A stretch of 64,000 nucleotides of DNA from Alphaproteobacteria bacterium (lineage in GTDB: Bacteria; Pseudomonadota; Alphaproteobacteria; Micropepsales; Micropepsaceae). The notes under the pieces are model-generated. The model saw only the letters and a list, made by a program, of their open reading frames with translations, was not told the origin of the DNA and searched no databases. The stretch is from the NCBI GenBank assembly GCA_028871795.1, contig JAGWMG010000005.1, forward strand, positions 1 to 64,000, in the 5' to 3' direction. Each line of letters opens with the position of its first letter. Positions within the stretch are counted from its first letter, which is position 1. The translations under genes and the position numbers were made by a program. Below are positions 28,192-38,582 of the stretch, piece by piece.

Positions 28192-28554
28192 ATGATGAAT
28201 ATGGCCGCGATCCAGGCCGAAGGACAACAGACCAGGTCGCCCATGTCGTCGACGCGCGAGCGCGCCTGGCTGGTGCAAGCGACCGTCGCCCACGTTACCG
28301 GCGTGGCCTTGAAAGACCTCTGCGCCGGGACGCGGGGTTCTCCGCGGGCCGCTTTCGCGCGGCAGATCGCCATGTATCTCTGTCACATCGTCTTCAAGAT
28401 AAGCCCGGCGGAAGTGGCCAGGGGTTTCGGACGCGATCCCACCACCGTGGCCCATGCGCTTCGCCGCATCGAGGAGCTGCGCGAGGAGCCCCACCTCGAC
28501 CGCACGCTCGACTGGCTCGAAGCCATGCTGCATCGCGCCGGGAGGAACGTTTGA
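28192..28554 (+). CDS. DnaA domain IV-like DNA-binding protein, 120 aa
   Basis: After a short polar N-terminus the protein consists of one helical domain (VAHVTGVALKDLCAGTRGSP, then RAAFARQIAMYLCHIVFKIS and PAEVARGFGRDPTTVAHALR). The order and the DPTTVAHALRRIEEL signature match the DnaA domain IV HTH that recognises DnaA boxes, without the AAA+ domain. Such stand-alone proteins occur in many alphaproteobacteria directly before a DUF6456 gene, as here. The stop overlaps the TTG start region of that gene. A role in replication control is inferred. Confidence 0.8.
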   Translation: MMNMAAIQAEGQQTRSPMSSTRERAWLVQATVAHVTGVALKDLCAGTRGSPRAAFARQIAMYLCHIVFKISPAEVARGFGRDPTTVAHALRRIEELREEPHLDRTLDWLEAMLHRAGRNV

Positions 28555-29384
28555 GCGCGCTCGGCGAGGACGAGCTGGCGGCCGAGGCGCGCAAGATCCT
28601 GCGCTAGCTCCTCGCGGGCGCCCATCTCGAACGCGACGGGCAGGGCCGCTACGCCATCGTCATGCGCGCCTCCACCGCCCGCCATCCCAGGAAGATCGAA
28701 GCCGATGTCGCCGCCGCCATGCGCGCCAGGGGCTGGCTCGACGGCGACGGCGCCCGTCTCGCCGTCACCGATGCCGGCCGCGGCTGGTACGCGCGCGCCC
28801 CCGGCGGCGAGGACGCCTTCGCCGCCCAACATCAAATACGCAGTACACGGATGATTACGGACGAGCACGGCTGCGAGCGGCGCGTCGTCGTCAACGCGGC
28901 GGAATCCCCTCTGCTGTGGCTGTGCCAGCGCGGACTGGTCAGCGAGGTGCAGTGCCAGGCGGGCGAGCGGCTGAGGCGGGATTACACCCTCGCCCAGCTC
29001 AGCCCCCGGCTCGGCGTCGACTGGAGCGCCCCCATCGTGCTCGGCTCCCGCGCCCAAAAACCGGATTTCATGTCCGACACGGTGCTCGCCGCCAAGCAGC
29101 GTTTTTCGGCGGCCATGCGGGCGATGGGACCGGGGCTGTCGGACATCTTGTTCGACGTCTGCTGCGCGCTTGGCGGGCTGGAGCAGAGCGAGCGCGACCG
29201 CGGCTGGCCGAGGGCTTCGGCGAAAGTGGTGTTGCAGATCGCGCTGGATCGCCTGGCGCGGCACTATGGGCTCGACGTCGCGCCCGCGCCGCGGCGCATC
29301 CGGGCCTGGAGGATGGAGGATGAGTCGGACGATAAAGCCCCCACCCCGCGCTTCTCGCGAGGTGAGGGCGGCCAGAACGGTTAG
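28551..29384 (+). pseudogene. DUF6456 domain protein gene interrupted by an early in-frame TAG
   Basis: A TTG at 28551 follows GGAGGAACGT and overlaps the previous stop (TTGA). The frame runs LSALGEDELAAEARKILR, then TAG at 28605-28607, and then continues open as LLAGAHLERDGQGRYAIVM to 29384. The DUF6456 core (VVVNAAESPLLWLCQRG, later GERLRRDYTLAQLSPRLGVD) lies after the stop. An ATG at 28662 could restart translation and give a 240-residue protein containing the whole domain. The composition downstream is normal, so the mutation is recent, the true start is internal, or there is a sequence error. Its function is unknown; it usually pairs with the DnaA-like protein. Confidence 0.7.
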
Positions 29385-29690
29385 CTAATAATCCATGAGA
29401 CGCGCGACGAGACCGAGATTCCTCCCGTGTTCGGACCTCGCCTGTTCGCTTTGCTTGAGCTCGGCCTTGACGCGGTCGAGATTGCTCAAGATCGTGCCGC
29501 GAAAGTTGTCGGCCAGGGCAAGCCCCGCGCCGCACGCCGCCTGATCCTTTCCGCAGAACTGCGCCGCCGTCGGCAGGCGCGCGCTCATTCCGGTCGGCAG
29601 GAATCCTCCCGGCCTGCCGTAACCCAGATCGGGCTCGTGCGGGATGAACAGCGCCACGAAGGCGATCGAGAATGCGGCACGCAGGATCAT
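29385..29690 (-). CDS. Small secreted DUF5330-like protein, 101 aa
   Basis: The N-terminus MILRAAFSIAFVALFIPHEP is a signal peptide or anchor. The mature part contains AAQFCGKDQAACGAGLALAD followed by a helix (NFRGTILSNLDRVKAEL), the FC-x6-C pattern recalling DUF5330 proteins of alphaproteobacteria. It ends directly beside the DUF6456 gene in convergent orientation. No function is known. Confidence 0.5.
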   Translation of the reverse strand: MILRAAFSIAFVALFIPHEPDLGYGRPGGFLPTGMSARLPTAAQFCGKDQAACGAGLALADNFRGTILSNLDRVKAELKQSEQARSEHGRNLGLVARLMDY

Positions 29691-29975
29691 CGGACGGCCC
29701 TTCTCGCTGACATGCGCGGAATCTAGGCCGGGAGGTTTGCCGTTGGCTGAAACGATTCGGTAAAGTTCGATACGATTGGGTTAATTCGCCGTTTTGCTGG
29801 CAGCAAGCAAAACGCGGCCTTGCGCAAATGCTTCTGTCTCGATTCAAGAAAGCGCCAAATTCGGCGCGTTGTTTAAGCGCCGTTGATTCAAATTCGAGAC
29901 AAGTGCGGGAGAACGCCACGCTCCCCATGTCAGGCCCACGAATGCGGGCCATGACAACGAGAAGCAGCCGATCCC

Positions 29976-30515
29976 TCACACGCTCGATTTCTCGGCCGCT
30001 TCCCGCGCCACGGCAACGGGCTTGTGGACCGGCGGCATGTTCTTGTTCTCGGTCTTGCCGAACTCGGGCCGGCAGTGGCCGTCGATGAAGGCGCCCGATT
30101 CGATGGTGATGTCCTGATGGATGACGTCGCCGGACATGTGCGCGCTGCGGGTGAGCACGACCTTCTTGGCTTCGATCTTGCCCTCGATGGTTCCGGCCAG
30201 CTCGACCGTTTCGCCGTACACCGAGCCTTTGACCTTGGCGTTGCTTCCCACCTTGATGGAGACGCCGCGCACGTCGCCGTCGATCTGGCCGTCGAGCTGG
30301 ATGTCTTCGGTGCTTTCCACCTGGCCGGTGATCTTGAGCGCCTTGCTGATGACCGACGCCATCACCGCCTGCGAGGCGCCGGTGTACGGCATCGGCTGCG
30401 CGCTCGCCTGGAGCCGCTTCGTCTCCACGGGGACCGGCGCCGGCGGTTCCGTTTTTTCGGGCGCCTTGGCGCCGGGATCGGACGTCTTGTCGTTGCGTGT
30501 GAACATGGTCGTCAT
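29976..30515 (-). CDS. Bactofilin, paralogue 1
   Basis: Bactofilins polymerise without nucleotide into cytoskeletal filaments that organise cell wall synthesis or stalk morphogenesis. This 179-residue protein has a Pro-rich N-terminal tail and a central right-handed beta-helix domain with six-residue periodicity (LKITGQVESTEDIQLDGQID, then GDVRGVSIKVGSNAKVKGSV, and ending GDVIHQDITIESGAFIDGHC). The ATG at 30515 overlaps the stop of the second bactofilin gene (ATGA), so the two are translationally coupled and probably form mixed filaments. The frame upstream of the ATG is not used. Confidence 0.9.
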   Translation of the reverse strand: MTTMFTRNDKTSDPGAKAPEKTEPPAPVPVETKRLQASAQPMPYTGASQAVMASVISKALKITGQVESTEDIQLDGQIDGDVRGVSIKVGSNAKVKGSVYGETVELAGTIEGKIEAKKVVLTRSAHMSGDVIHQDITIESGAFIDGHCRPEFGKTENKNMPPVHKPVAVAREAAEKSSV

Positions 30516-30925
30516 GGACGGTTCTCCGGGAGTTGTTCGAGCGTTTGAAAATAATTCAGCGGCCGCCATGGCATGCGCCCTTCGATGCGCGCGCCCTTGG
30601 CGACCTCGGCGGTGTGGTGGAAAATCCGCCCCGTGATGTCCGCCGAACTGTCCAGCGTCACATTGAAGGCGAACAGGCGTCCGTTCAGACGCCCCGCGAT
30701 GCGCGCATCCCTGACGACCACGTCGCCTTCGACGTAGCCGTCGTAGCCGACGACCAGGACGTCGGCATTGATCCGCCCCAGCACGTTTCCGTAAACGTGG
30801 ACCTCGCCGTCGGTATCCAGCGTGCCTCTGACGGTGAAGGCTTTTCCCAGAAGCGAAACGGGCAATTGTGCGCCGTCGGCGGCGGGCAGCGTCCTGATGA
30901 GCGGGCGGCGAGGCGAGGCGGACAT
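30512..30925 (-). CDS. Bactofilin, paralogue 2
   Basis: This 137-residue bactofilin has the beta-helix repeats FTVRGTLDTDGEVHVYGNVL, then GRINADVLVVGYDGYVEGDV and VVRDARIAGRLNGRLFAFNV. It is shorter in its N-terminal tail and differs in sequence from its coupled neighbour, so the two are not recent duplicates. The ATG at 30925 (MSASPRRPL) is preferred; the frame continues upstream without a ribosome-binding site. The sensor kinase gene lies about 100 bases upstream in the same direction and may belong to the same transcript. Confidence 0.87.
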   Translation of the reverse strand: MSASPRRPLIRTLPAADGAQLPVSLLGKAFTVRGTLDTDGEVHVYGNVLGRINADVLVVGYDGYVEGDVVVRDARIAGRLNGRLFAFNVTLDSSADITGRIFHHTAEVAKGARIEGRMPWRPLNYFQTLEQLPENRP

Positions 30926-31031
30926 CGCATTTCCGTTCCAGCCCCCGCCCGGATAAAGGCGTACATCCGCGGCGCGCGGCAAGCCAGTTACGGTCGTTTC
31001 ATGGAAGCTGAAATCGAGGGTTGAGCGGGGT

Positions 31032-32645
31032 TCAGCCGTTCGCCGCCGGCAGTTCGATGGCGGCGGCGAAGCCTTGGCCGGGGACGCTTTCGATCTTGAG
31101 CGTGCCGCCGTGCATGTCGCACAGCGCCTTGACCAGCGTCAGCCCCAGCCCGGCGCCGGCGGAATGATCGGCGGTGCCGCGTCCGCCTTGTTCGAAGGGC
31201 TTGAGGATGCGTTCCAGATCGCCCGGCGCCACGCCCGGTCCGTTGTCGCAAACGCCGATCCTGATCGCGTCGGCGTGCCTGCCGGCGGACAGGCGCACGA
31301 CGCCGCCCTCCTGCGTGAAGGTCACGGCGTTGTCGAGCAATTGATTAATCATCGCGGTGAGCGCGTTCTCGTCGGCCTGCACCAGCAGTCCGACGGGACA
31401 GCCATCCGCATCGAGCACGATGTTCTTCTTCCGCGCCGCGGCGTCGAAGGCGTCCTTGGCGCACCACAACAGCGAGCCGGCGTCGAGCGCGGCGGGGCGC
31501 AGCTCGTAGCGGCCGGCGGAAATCCTGGTGAGATCCAGGATCTGGTTGATCAGGCGCAACAGGTTCTTGCCGCCTTGGTGGATCAGGCCGGCATATTCCT
31601 TCACCTGTTCGGGGCGGATGTTCTCCGCCAGCGATCCGAGCAGATCGGAAAATCCGATGATGGCGTTGAGCGGCGTCTTGAGTTCGTGGCTCATGGTGCG
31701 CAAGAGCGTCGTCTTGGTGGTGTCGGCCTCGGCGGCGGTGCGGTCGAGGCGTTGCGCCAGATCGGCGAGATAGGTCGCCTGGCGGCTGGCTTCGGCCTCT
31801 GACAGCGCCAGCGCGCGGCGCGTCTTGTCCAGCGTGCGCGTCTGTTCCGCCAGCGCCTTCTCCACGCGGCGATGTTCGGTGACGTCGGTGAAGACGACGA
31901 CGCGTCCGCCGTCGCCGGTGGCGCGGTCGCGCATCAGATAGGCGGTGCCCGACGCCGCCTCCGCGGTCATGGCGCCGGCGGGCCTCGAATGCAGATCGAT
32001 GCAGCGCTCGATCCAGGGTCCGTCGCTGCTGGCGATCAGGCCGCGGGCGGCCTGTCGGCACACCAGTTCGGCGAAGCTTTGTCCGATCAGTTCCTCGGGC
32101 GTCTCCGCCTGGTTGAGCGCGGCGTATTCGCCGTTGCACAGGATGAGCGTGTCCTTGCCGGAGAAGAAGGCGAAAGCGTCGGCGGACAGCGCGATGGCGT
32201 TCTCGAGCCGGCCCAGCACGTGGCGCGCGGCGGTGACGTCGGTCCACAGCGCGATCCAGCCGCCGCTGGCGGCGCGTCGCGCCTTGATCTCGACGATGCG
32301 CCCGTCGGCCAGCGCGATGTCGCGCGGCCGGTAATCGCCGGTGGTGAATTGGGCGCGGCGTCGGGCAATGAAGTCTTCGGCGTCGGCGGCGACCATGGTT
32401 TCGGCGATCTCGCCGCCGGCAAGCTCCAGCCGGATCAGCTCCTCGTAGGGGAGTCCGATCAGCTCGACGCGCGGCGGCAGGGAGCGGAACAGATAGCCGA
32501 AGTGCTCGTTGACGAAGACGAGCCGCTCCTCGGCGTCGAAGACGGTGATGGCGACGCGCAGGCAGTGCAGCGCCTCCAGGACGGACGGCATCGCCGCCGC
32601 GTCGAGGCTTTCGCATTCTTGCGTCGGCACCCGCGCTAATTTCAA
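31032..32645 (-). CDS. PAS-domain sensor histidine kinase (cytosolic)
   Basis: This 537-residue kinase has no membrane segment. Two PAS-like regions (LRVAITVFDAEERLVFVNEH start; second around LSADAFAFFSGKDTLILCNG) are followed by a coiled coil, a HisKA domain with the phosphoacceptor histidine in MSHELKTPLNAIIGFSDLL, and a HATPase with N box (NQLLDNAVTF), G1 (DNGPGVAP) and G2 (GAGLGLTLVKAL). No receiver domain or response regulator is adjacent. It is divergent from the second kinase gene at 32864, and lies upstream of the bactofilin pair. Confidence 0.9.
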   Translation of the reverse strand: MKLARVPTQECESLDAAAMPSVLEALHCLRVAITVFDAEERLVFVNEHFGYLFRSLPPRVELIGLPYEELIRLELAGGEIAETMVAADAEDFIARRRAQFTTGDYRPRDIALADGRIVEIKARRAASGGWIALWTDVTAARHVLGRLENAIALSADAFAFFSGKDTLILCNGEYAALNQAETPEELIGQSFAELVCRQAARGLIASSDGPWIERCIDLHSRPAGAMTAEAASGTAYLMRDRATGDGGRVVVFTDVTEHRRVEKALAEQTRTLDKTRRALALSEAEASRQATYLADLAQRLDRTAAEADTTKTTLLRTMSHELKTPLNAIIGFSDLLGSLAENIRPEQVKEYAGLIHQGGKNLLRLINQILDLTRISAGRYELRPAALDAGSLLWCAKDAFDAAARKKNIVLDADGCPVGLLVQADENALTAMINQLLDNAVTFTQEGGVVRLSAGRHADAIRIGVCDNGPGVAPGDLERILKPFEQGGRGTADHSAGAGLGLTLVKALCDMHGGTLKIESVPGQGFAAAIELPAANG

Positions 32646-32863
32646 GGGAGAAGACCCGCTGCCTTGCCGGTGCGACTGTGCGCCTGTGTTCTTGCGAAAG
32701 GGTTATGCGCAGCCCCGAATCGCGGCACCATCGTTACCAAAGCGTAAACGGAGCCGGCTTCAAATCTTGTGAATTTACGAACAAATCCGCGGCGCGTTCA
32801 AAGTTCGTTAAGCAGGCGAACGCCAGGATGCGCCCGCGCGAGACCCCGAGGCAGTTGCGGTTA

Positions 32864-34597
<1,734 letters not shown>

Positions 34598-34617
34598 AGA
34601 AACGGCGAACAGAGAAT

Positions 34618-34646
34618 AGCGAATAGGGAAGATTGTTCTACTCGCT
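34618..34646. repeat. Dispersed GCGAAT inverted repeat, copy 2
   Basis: AGCGAATAG at 34618 and CTACTCGCT ending at 34646 pair with one G-U. The 3' arm is amplified (CTCGCTACTCGCTACTCGCT), a short direct tandem repeat. It lies between the kinase stop and the DUF1491 gene. Confidence 0.5.
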
Positions 34647-34681
34647 ACTCGCTACTCGCTCTTGCGTGCTACACACTCCCT

Positions 34682-35014
34682 ATGACCCCCCGCCTCAAAG
34701 CCGGCATCTTCGTCCGCGCCCTGATCCGCCGCGCGGAAGTGGCCGGCGCGCAGGCTTATGTCGTGAAGAAGGGCGCGGAGGAGGCGGGTGCGGTGTTCCT
34801 CAAGGTGGCGCGGCTGGACGGCACCTGCACCGTGCTCAACCAGGCGCGCATGGGCGAGGGCGAACTGGTGTGGGCGCGCCCGCTGGGCGAATCCTGCGAC
34901 GAGGCGCGCGCCTCGGCCTATTTCGCCAAGCAGATGAAATTCGATCCCGATCTGTGGATCGTGGAGATCGAGGACCGCGACGGGCGCGCCTTCGTGGACG
35001 GGAAAGTGGTGTAA
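34682..35014 (+). CDS. DUF1491 family protein
   Basis: This 110-residue protein begins LKAGIFVRALIRRAEVAGAQ, continues with AYVVKKGAEEAGAVFLKVAR and ends WIVEIEDRDGRAFVDGKVV. This is the DUF1491 pattern, a small cytosolic family nearly restricted to alphaproteobacteria and often found near prfC or cell-wall genes. Its function is unknown. The ATG lies directly after ACACACTCCCT with no Shine-Dalgarno; a possible -10 (TACACA) ends 7 bases before it. Confidence 0.87.
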   Translation: MTPRLKAGIFVRALIRRAEVAGAQAYVVKKGAEEAGAVFLKVARLDGTCTVLNQARMGEGELVWARPLGESCDEARASAYFAKQMKFDPDLWIVEIEDRDGRAFVDGKVV

Positions 35015-35039
35015 CGCGGTTGTCGTCCCCCGCCGCCGC

Positions 35040-35591
35040 TTACTTTCGGATGACGGCGTCGAAGCTGCCGGCGATCGTGGCTTTTTCGTCCGGCGCGCAG
35101 AACATGATTTTGCCCGGCAGCACATTGCCCTTGCGCGGACCGTACTCCAGCCGCATCGAGGCGGTTTCCTGGGTAAAGCTGGTGTCGACATTCGCGGCTT
35201 CGAGGTGCAGGTCCCAGCCCTGCACCTCCGGCGTGCCGGGGTAGGCCATCGGCTGGGCGCCGATCGAGTCGGTGGGAAGCAGACGGAAGGCCCGCCCCGT
35301 GGCGTTCGTGCCTTCGCGCCCTATGACCCGCACCGTCAGCGCGTTGAAGACGCCATCGACCTCCAGCGTCAGATCGTAGGAATCGAACTTGACCTGGTTG
35401 ACTGCGAAGCCCTTGCCGATGACGACCTCTGCGCTTTTCGGAACAAAAGGCTTTCCGCCGACGCTTCCCTTCACCGGTCCGGGCGGAATCGCCGCCGTGC
35501 TGCAATCAAGGGGCGCGGCGGCGAAGGCCGGCGCCGCAAACGGCAGAGCGACCAGGCCGGCGGCCAGAAATCCGCAGCGAAAATGATGCAT
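35040..35591 (-). CDS. Hypothetical secreted protein, 183 aa
   Basis: A clear signal peptide ([18 protein letters not shown]) is followed by a beta-rich mature domain ([40 protein letters not shown]; a C-terminal [14 protein letters not shown]). Two cysteines (LDCSTA and [10 protein letters not shown]) may form a disulfide. No family is recognised. It is convergent with the DUF1491 gene and ends about 50 bases from the duplicated prfC fragment on its 5' side. Confidence 0.65.
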   Translation of the reverse strand: MHHFRCGFLAAGLVALPFAAPAFAAAPLDCSTAAIPPGPVKGSVGGKPFVPKSAEVVIGKGFAVNQVKFDSYDLTLEVDGVFNALTVRVIGREGTNATGRAFRLLPTDSIGAQPMAYPGTPEVQGWDLHLEAANVDTSFTQETASMRLEYGPRKGNVLPGKIMFCAPDEKATIAGSFDAVIRK

Positions 35592-35643
35592 CGAATCCTC
35601 CGATTTTTCTCTTCTTCCGGCATGATAGCAGGTTCTCGGGTCC

Positions 35644-35770
35644 GCGCCGTCGCACCTTCGCGATCATCTCGCACCCCGACGCCGGCAAGACCACGCTGAC
35701 CGAGCAGCAGCGGCTGCTGGGCGGGGCGATCCGCGGGACGGGCCGCGTCAAGGCGCGCGGCGAGGCGCGG
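35644..35770 (+). pseudogene. Duplicated 5' fragment of prfC
   Basis: These 127 bases match 37061-37187 of prfC with 11 mismatches, 5 of them clustered within 6 bases. They encode [20 protein letters not shown], including the G1 P-loop, and then [10 protein letters not shown]. There is no start codon and similarity ends on both sides. With the intact gene they form direct repeats around a 1.29-kb segment that contains only the TPR gene. Confidence 0.9.
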
Positions 35771-35860
35771 TTCCGGCCGTTTTGCTGGTTGCGAACGGGG
35801 ATCGCATTGACTTGCCTCGAGGCCTTGCCAAAATGAGCCGGGGATCGGAGGGCTACATCC

Positions 35861-36901
35861 ATGTTGAAACGGATGGCGGTTGTCGCATCGCTGGTCTTGC
35901 CGCTCTTGCCGGCGACGGCGCTCGGCGAGGATCTGAATCAGGATTTGGCATGGTGCAACGGCAACGCAGCGTCGGACGAGCAGACGGTATCGGGCTGCAC
36001 GGCGGTGATCCAGTCGGGCAGGGCTACGTCCGACGAGTACGTTATCCTCGTTAATCGCGGTCTTGCTTATGACGATCTCGGCCAACATGCCCGTGCGATC
36101 CAGGACTACGACCAAGCGATCCGGTTGAATCCGGCCTATGAGGAAGCCTTCGGCAGTCGCGGCGTGGCTTATGGCGAACTCGGCCAATATGCCCGCTCGA
36201 TCCAGGACTTTGACCAGGCGATCCGGCTGAATCCGGGTGATGCACATGACTATTACTACCGCAGCGTCTCCAAGCGCCGCTTGGGCGACAGCGCGGGCGC
36301 GGACGAAGACTTGGCGAAAGCCAAGGCGATCGATCCCAGCATCGGCGGTTCCGGGAATTCGTCAAGCCCGTCCTCGAACGCGCCGGCTCCGGGAGCCCAA
36401 AACGCGCGTTCGGCAGCGCCCGCCAACAACGCAACATTTGGCTTGGGAAACACGCTACAGCAAGCAGCACCGACGCCGAACGCGCCCGCCGCCGACAGCG
36501 CAGCGCCCGGTTCGGATGCGATCGAAGTCGAGTATTGGAGAACGATCGAGAATTCCAAGAACCCGGAGGATTTCGAAGCCTATCTGAAGAAATTCCCCAA
36601 CGGACATTTCGCGGACCTTGCGTGGAACCGCTTCGACGCGTTGCGCGCGCCGGCGGATGTCTGTCAGTCCATGGTGGGCACTTGGTCGTGGTTCATCAAC
36701 GGCGACGTCACATTCGACGCCGACGGAACGGCGAGGCAGACGAGCGGGTTCAAAGCGACCTGGACCTGCCACAACGGCGACGTCAAGATTTTCTGGCCGA
36801 TGGGCATCGTCGATACGCTCGCGCTTTCCGCCGACGGCAGGCATCTCAGAGGCCGCGGGGGTGTTTTTGGGCTGTCCGAAGTGACCGGCGACCGCAAATG
36901 A
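35861..36901 (+). CDS. Secreted TPR protein with C-terminal beta-barrel-like domain, 346 aa
   Basis: A signal peptide (MAVVASLVLPLLPATALG) is followed by a Cys-containing segment (LAWCNGNAASDEQTVSGCTA) of the type found before TPRs in many secreted alphaproteobacterial proteins. Two or three TPRs come next (YVILVNRGLAYDDLGQHARA; FGSRGVAYGELGQYARSIQD), nearly identical at the DNA level. A Ser/Ala/Pro/Asn-rich linker then leads to a C-terminal domain (MVGTWSWFINGDVTFDADGT start) that looks lipocalin-like. GGAGGG precedes the ATG. The gene sits in a segment bounded by prfC repeats and is probably acquired. Function unknown. Confidence 0.78.
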   Translation: MLKRMAVVASLVLPLLPATALGEDLNQDLAWCNGNAASDEQTVSGCTAVIQSGRATSDEYVILVNRGLAYDDLGQHARAIQDYDQAIRLNPAYEEAFGSRGVAYGELGQYARSIQDFDQAIRLNPGDAHDYYYRSVSKRRLGDSAGADEDLAKAKAIDPSIGGSGNSSSPSSNAPAPGAQNARSAAPANNATFGLGNTLQQAAPTPNAPAADSAAPGSDAIEVEYWRTIENSKNPEDFEAYLKKFPNGHFADLAWNRFDALRAPADVCQSMVGTWSWFINGDVTFDADGTARQTSGFKATWTCHNGDVKIFWPMGIVDTLALSADGRHLRGRGGVFGLSEVTGDRK

Positions 36902-37031
36902 GATTCGGGATGTCCGCCGTGAATTCGTCCGGCGTTGCCTTTTGACAAGGCCGCAAACGCGCGGAAGATAACGTCTTCGCCGCCCGGCCGGGGATGACAA
37001 GGCGCGGTAACTCGTGTACGCCCCCGCCGCC

Positions 37032-38579
37032 ATGCCGCATACGATCTCCCGCGAAGCCCAGCGCCGGCGCACCTTCGCGATCATCTCGCACCCCGACGCC
37101 GGCAAGACCACGCTGACCGAGCACCTCTTGCTGCTCGGCGGCGCGATCCACGAGGCGGGCCGCGTCAAGGCGCGCGGCGAGGCGCGGCGCGCCCGCTCGG
37201 ACTGGATGAAGATCGAGCAGGAGCGCGGCATCTCGGTGACCAGCGCGGTGATGACCTTCGAGTACGAGGGCGCCGTCTTCAACCTGCTGGACACGCCGGG
37301 CCACGAGGATTTCTCCGAGGACACCTACCGCACGCTGACCGCCGCCGACTCGGCGGTGATGGTGATCGACGCGGCCAAGGGCATCGAAAGCCAGACGCGC
37401 AAGCTGTTCGAGGTCTGCCGGCTGCGCGACATCCCGATTATGACCTTCGTCAACAAGCTGGACCGCGAAGCGCGCGACGCCTTCGAACTGCTGGACGAAA
37501 TCTCCGACCAGTTGCAGCTCGACGTGGCGCCGATGGCGTGGCCCGCCGGCCACGGGCTGAACTTCAAGGGCGTCTACGATCTTTACACGGACGATTTCGC
37601 CCCCTTCGGCGATTCCCCCGCGCCGATGCCCGCCGACGTCAGAGACAAGCTCGAGGAAGACGTCGAGCTGGCGCGCGCCGGACTGGCGCGCTTCGACGCT
37701 GGCGCCTATCGCGAGGGCCATCTGTCACCGGTGTTCTTCGGCTCGGCGCTCAAGAATTTCGCGGTGCGCGATCTGCTGGCGGCCCTGGCCCGCCACGCCC
37801 CCAGTCCGCGCCCGCAAGCGGCGAGGGACCGCGAAGTCAAGCCGTCGGAGCACGAAGTGTCCGGCTTCGTCTTCAAGGTCCAGGCCAACATGGACCCCAA
37901 CCACCGCGACCGCGTGGCCTTCGTGCGCCTGGCGTCGGGGCGCTTCCGCCGCAACATGAAGCTCGTTCAGTCGGGCACCGGCAAGGTCATCGGCGTGCAC
38001 AATCCGATCCTGTTTTTCGCCAAGGAACGCGAGACGGTGGACGAAGCCTGGCCCGGCGACATCATTGGCATTCCCAATCACGGCGTCTTGCGCGTCGGCG
38101 ACACGCTGTCGGAATCGGGGGAGATCGTCTTCACCGGCATCCCGAATTTCGCGCCGGAGATTCTGCGCCGGGTGCGGCTGGGCGATCCGATGAAGCAGAA
38201 GCATCTGGCCCGCGCCCTCGCCAGCCTGGCGGAAGAAGGCGTCACCCAGGTGTTCAAGCCCGCCATCGGGTCGTACTGGATCGTCGGCGTGGTGGGGCCG
38301 CTGCAGCTCGACGTCTTGAAATCGCGGCTGCGCGACGAATACGGATTGGACGCCGAGCTGGAGGCTTCGCCCTACGATGCGGCGCGCTGGATTTCCGCGC
38401 CGCGCGACGATCTCGAAAAATTTACGGAGGGCAACCGCGGCGGCATGGCGGCCGACCGCGACGGCGCGCCGGTGTTCCTCGCCAAGAGCGCCTGGGAACT
38501 GGGCTACGTCGCGGAAAAATTCCCGCGCGTGAAATTCGCCAAAACGCGGGAGCGCAGCGACGTGCACGGGGAAAAGTAA
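37032..38579 (+). CDS. prfC: Peptide chain release factor 3
   Basis: RF3 is the translational GTPase that recycles RF1/RF2 and contributes to post-peptidyl-transfer quality control. The 515-residue protein has G1 [13 protein letters not shown], the switch region RGISVTSAVM, G3 DTPGHEDFSEDTYRTL, G4 NKLDRE, and the RF3-specific domain order ending AKTRERSDVHGEK. It is full length. I chose the ATG at 37032; a GTG at 37014 would add six residues. The region upstream is unusual: a diverged copy of the first codons lies 1.4 kb away beyond an inserted gene, so the native promoter may have been displaced. Confidence 0.96.
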   Translation: MPHTISREAQRRRTFAIISHPDAGKTTLTEHLLLLGGAIHEAGRVKARGEARRARSDWMKIEQERGISVTSAVMTFEYEGAVFNLLDTPGHEDFSEDTYRTLTAADSAVMVIDAAKGIESQTRKLFEVCRLRDIPIMTFVNKLDREARDAFELLDEISDQLQLDVAPMAWPAGHGLNFKGVYDLYTDDFAPFGDSPAPMPADVRDKLEEDVELARAGLARFDAGAYREGHLSPVFFGSALKNFAVRDLLAALARHAPSPRPQAARDREVKPSEHEVSGFVFKVQANMDPNHRDRVAFVRLASGRFRRNMKLVQSGTGKVIGVHNPILFFAKERETVDEAWPGDIIGIPNHGVLRVGDTLSESGEIVFTGIPNFAPEILRRVRLGDPMKQKHLARALASLAEEGVTQVFKPAIGSYWIVGVVGPLQLDVLKSRLRDEYGLDAELEASPYDAARWISAPRDDLEKFTEGNRGGMAADRDGAPVFLAKSAWELGYVAEKFPRVKFAKTRERSDVHGEK

Positions 38580-38582
38580 AGT

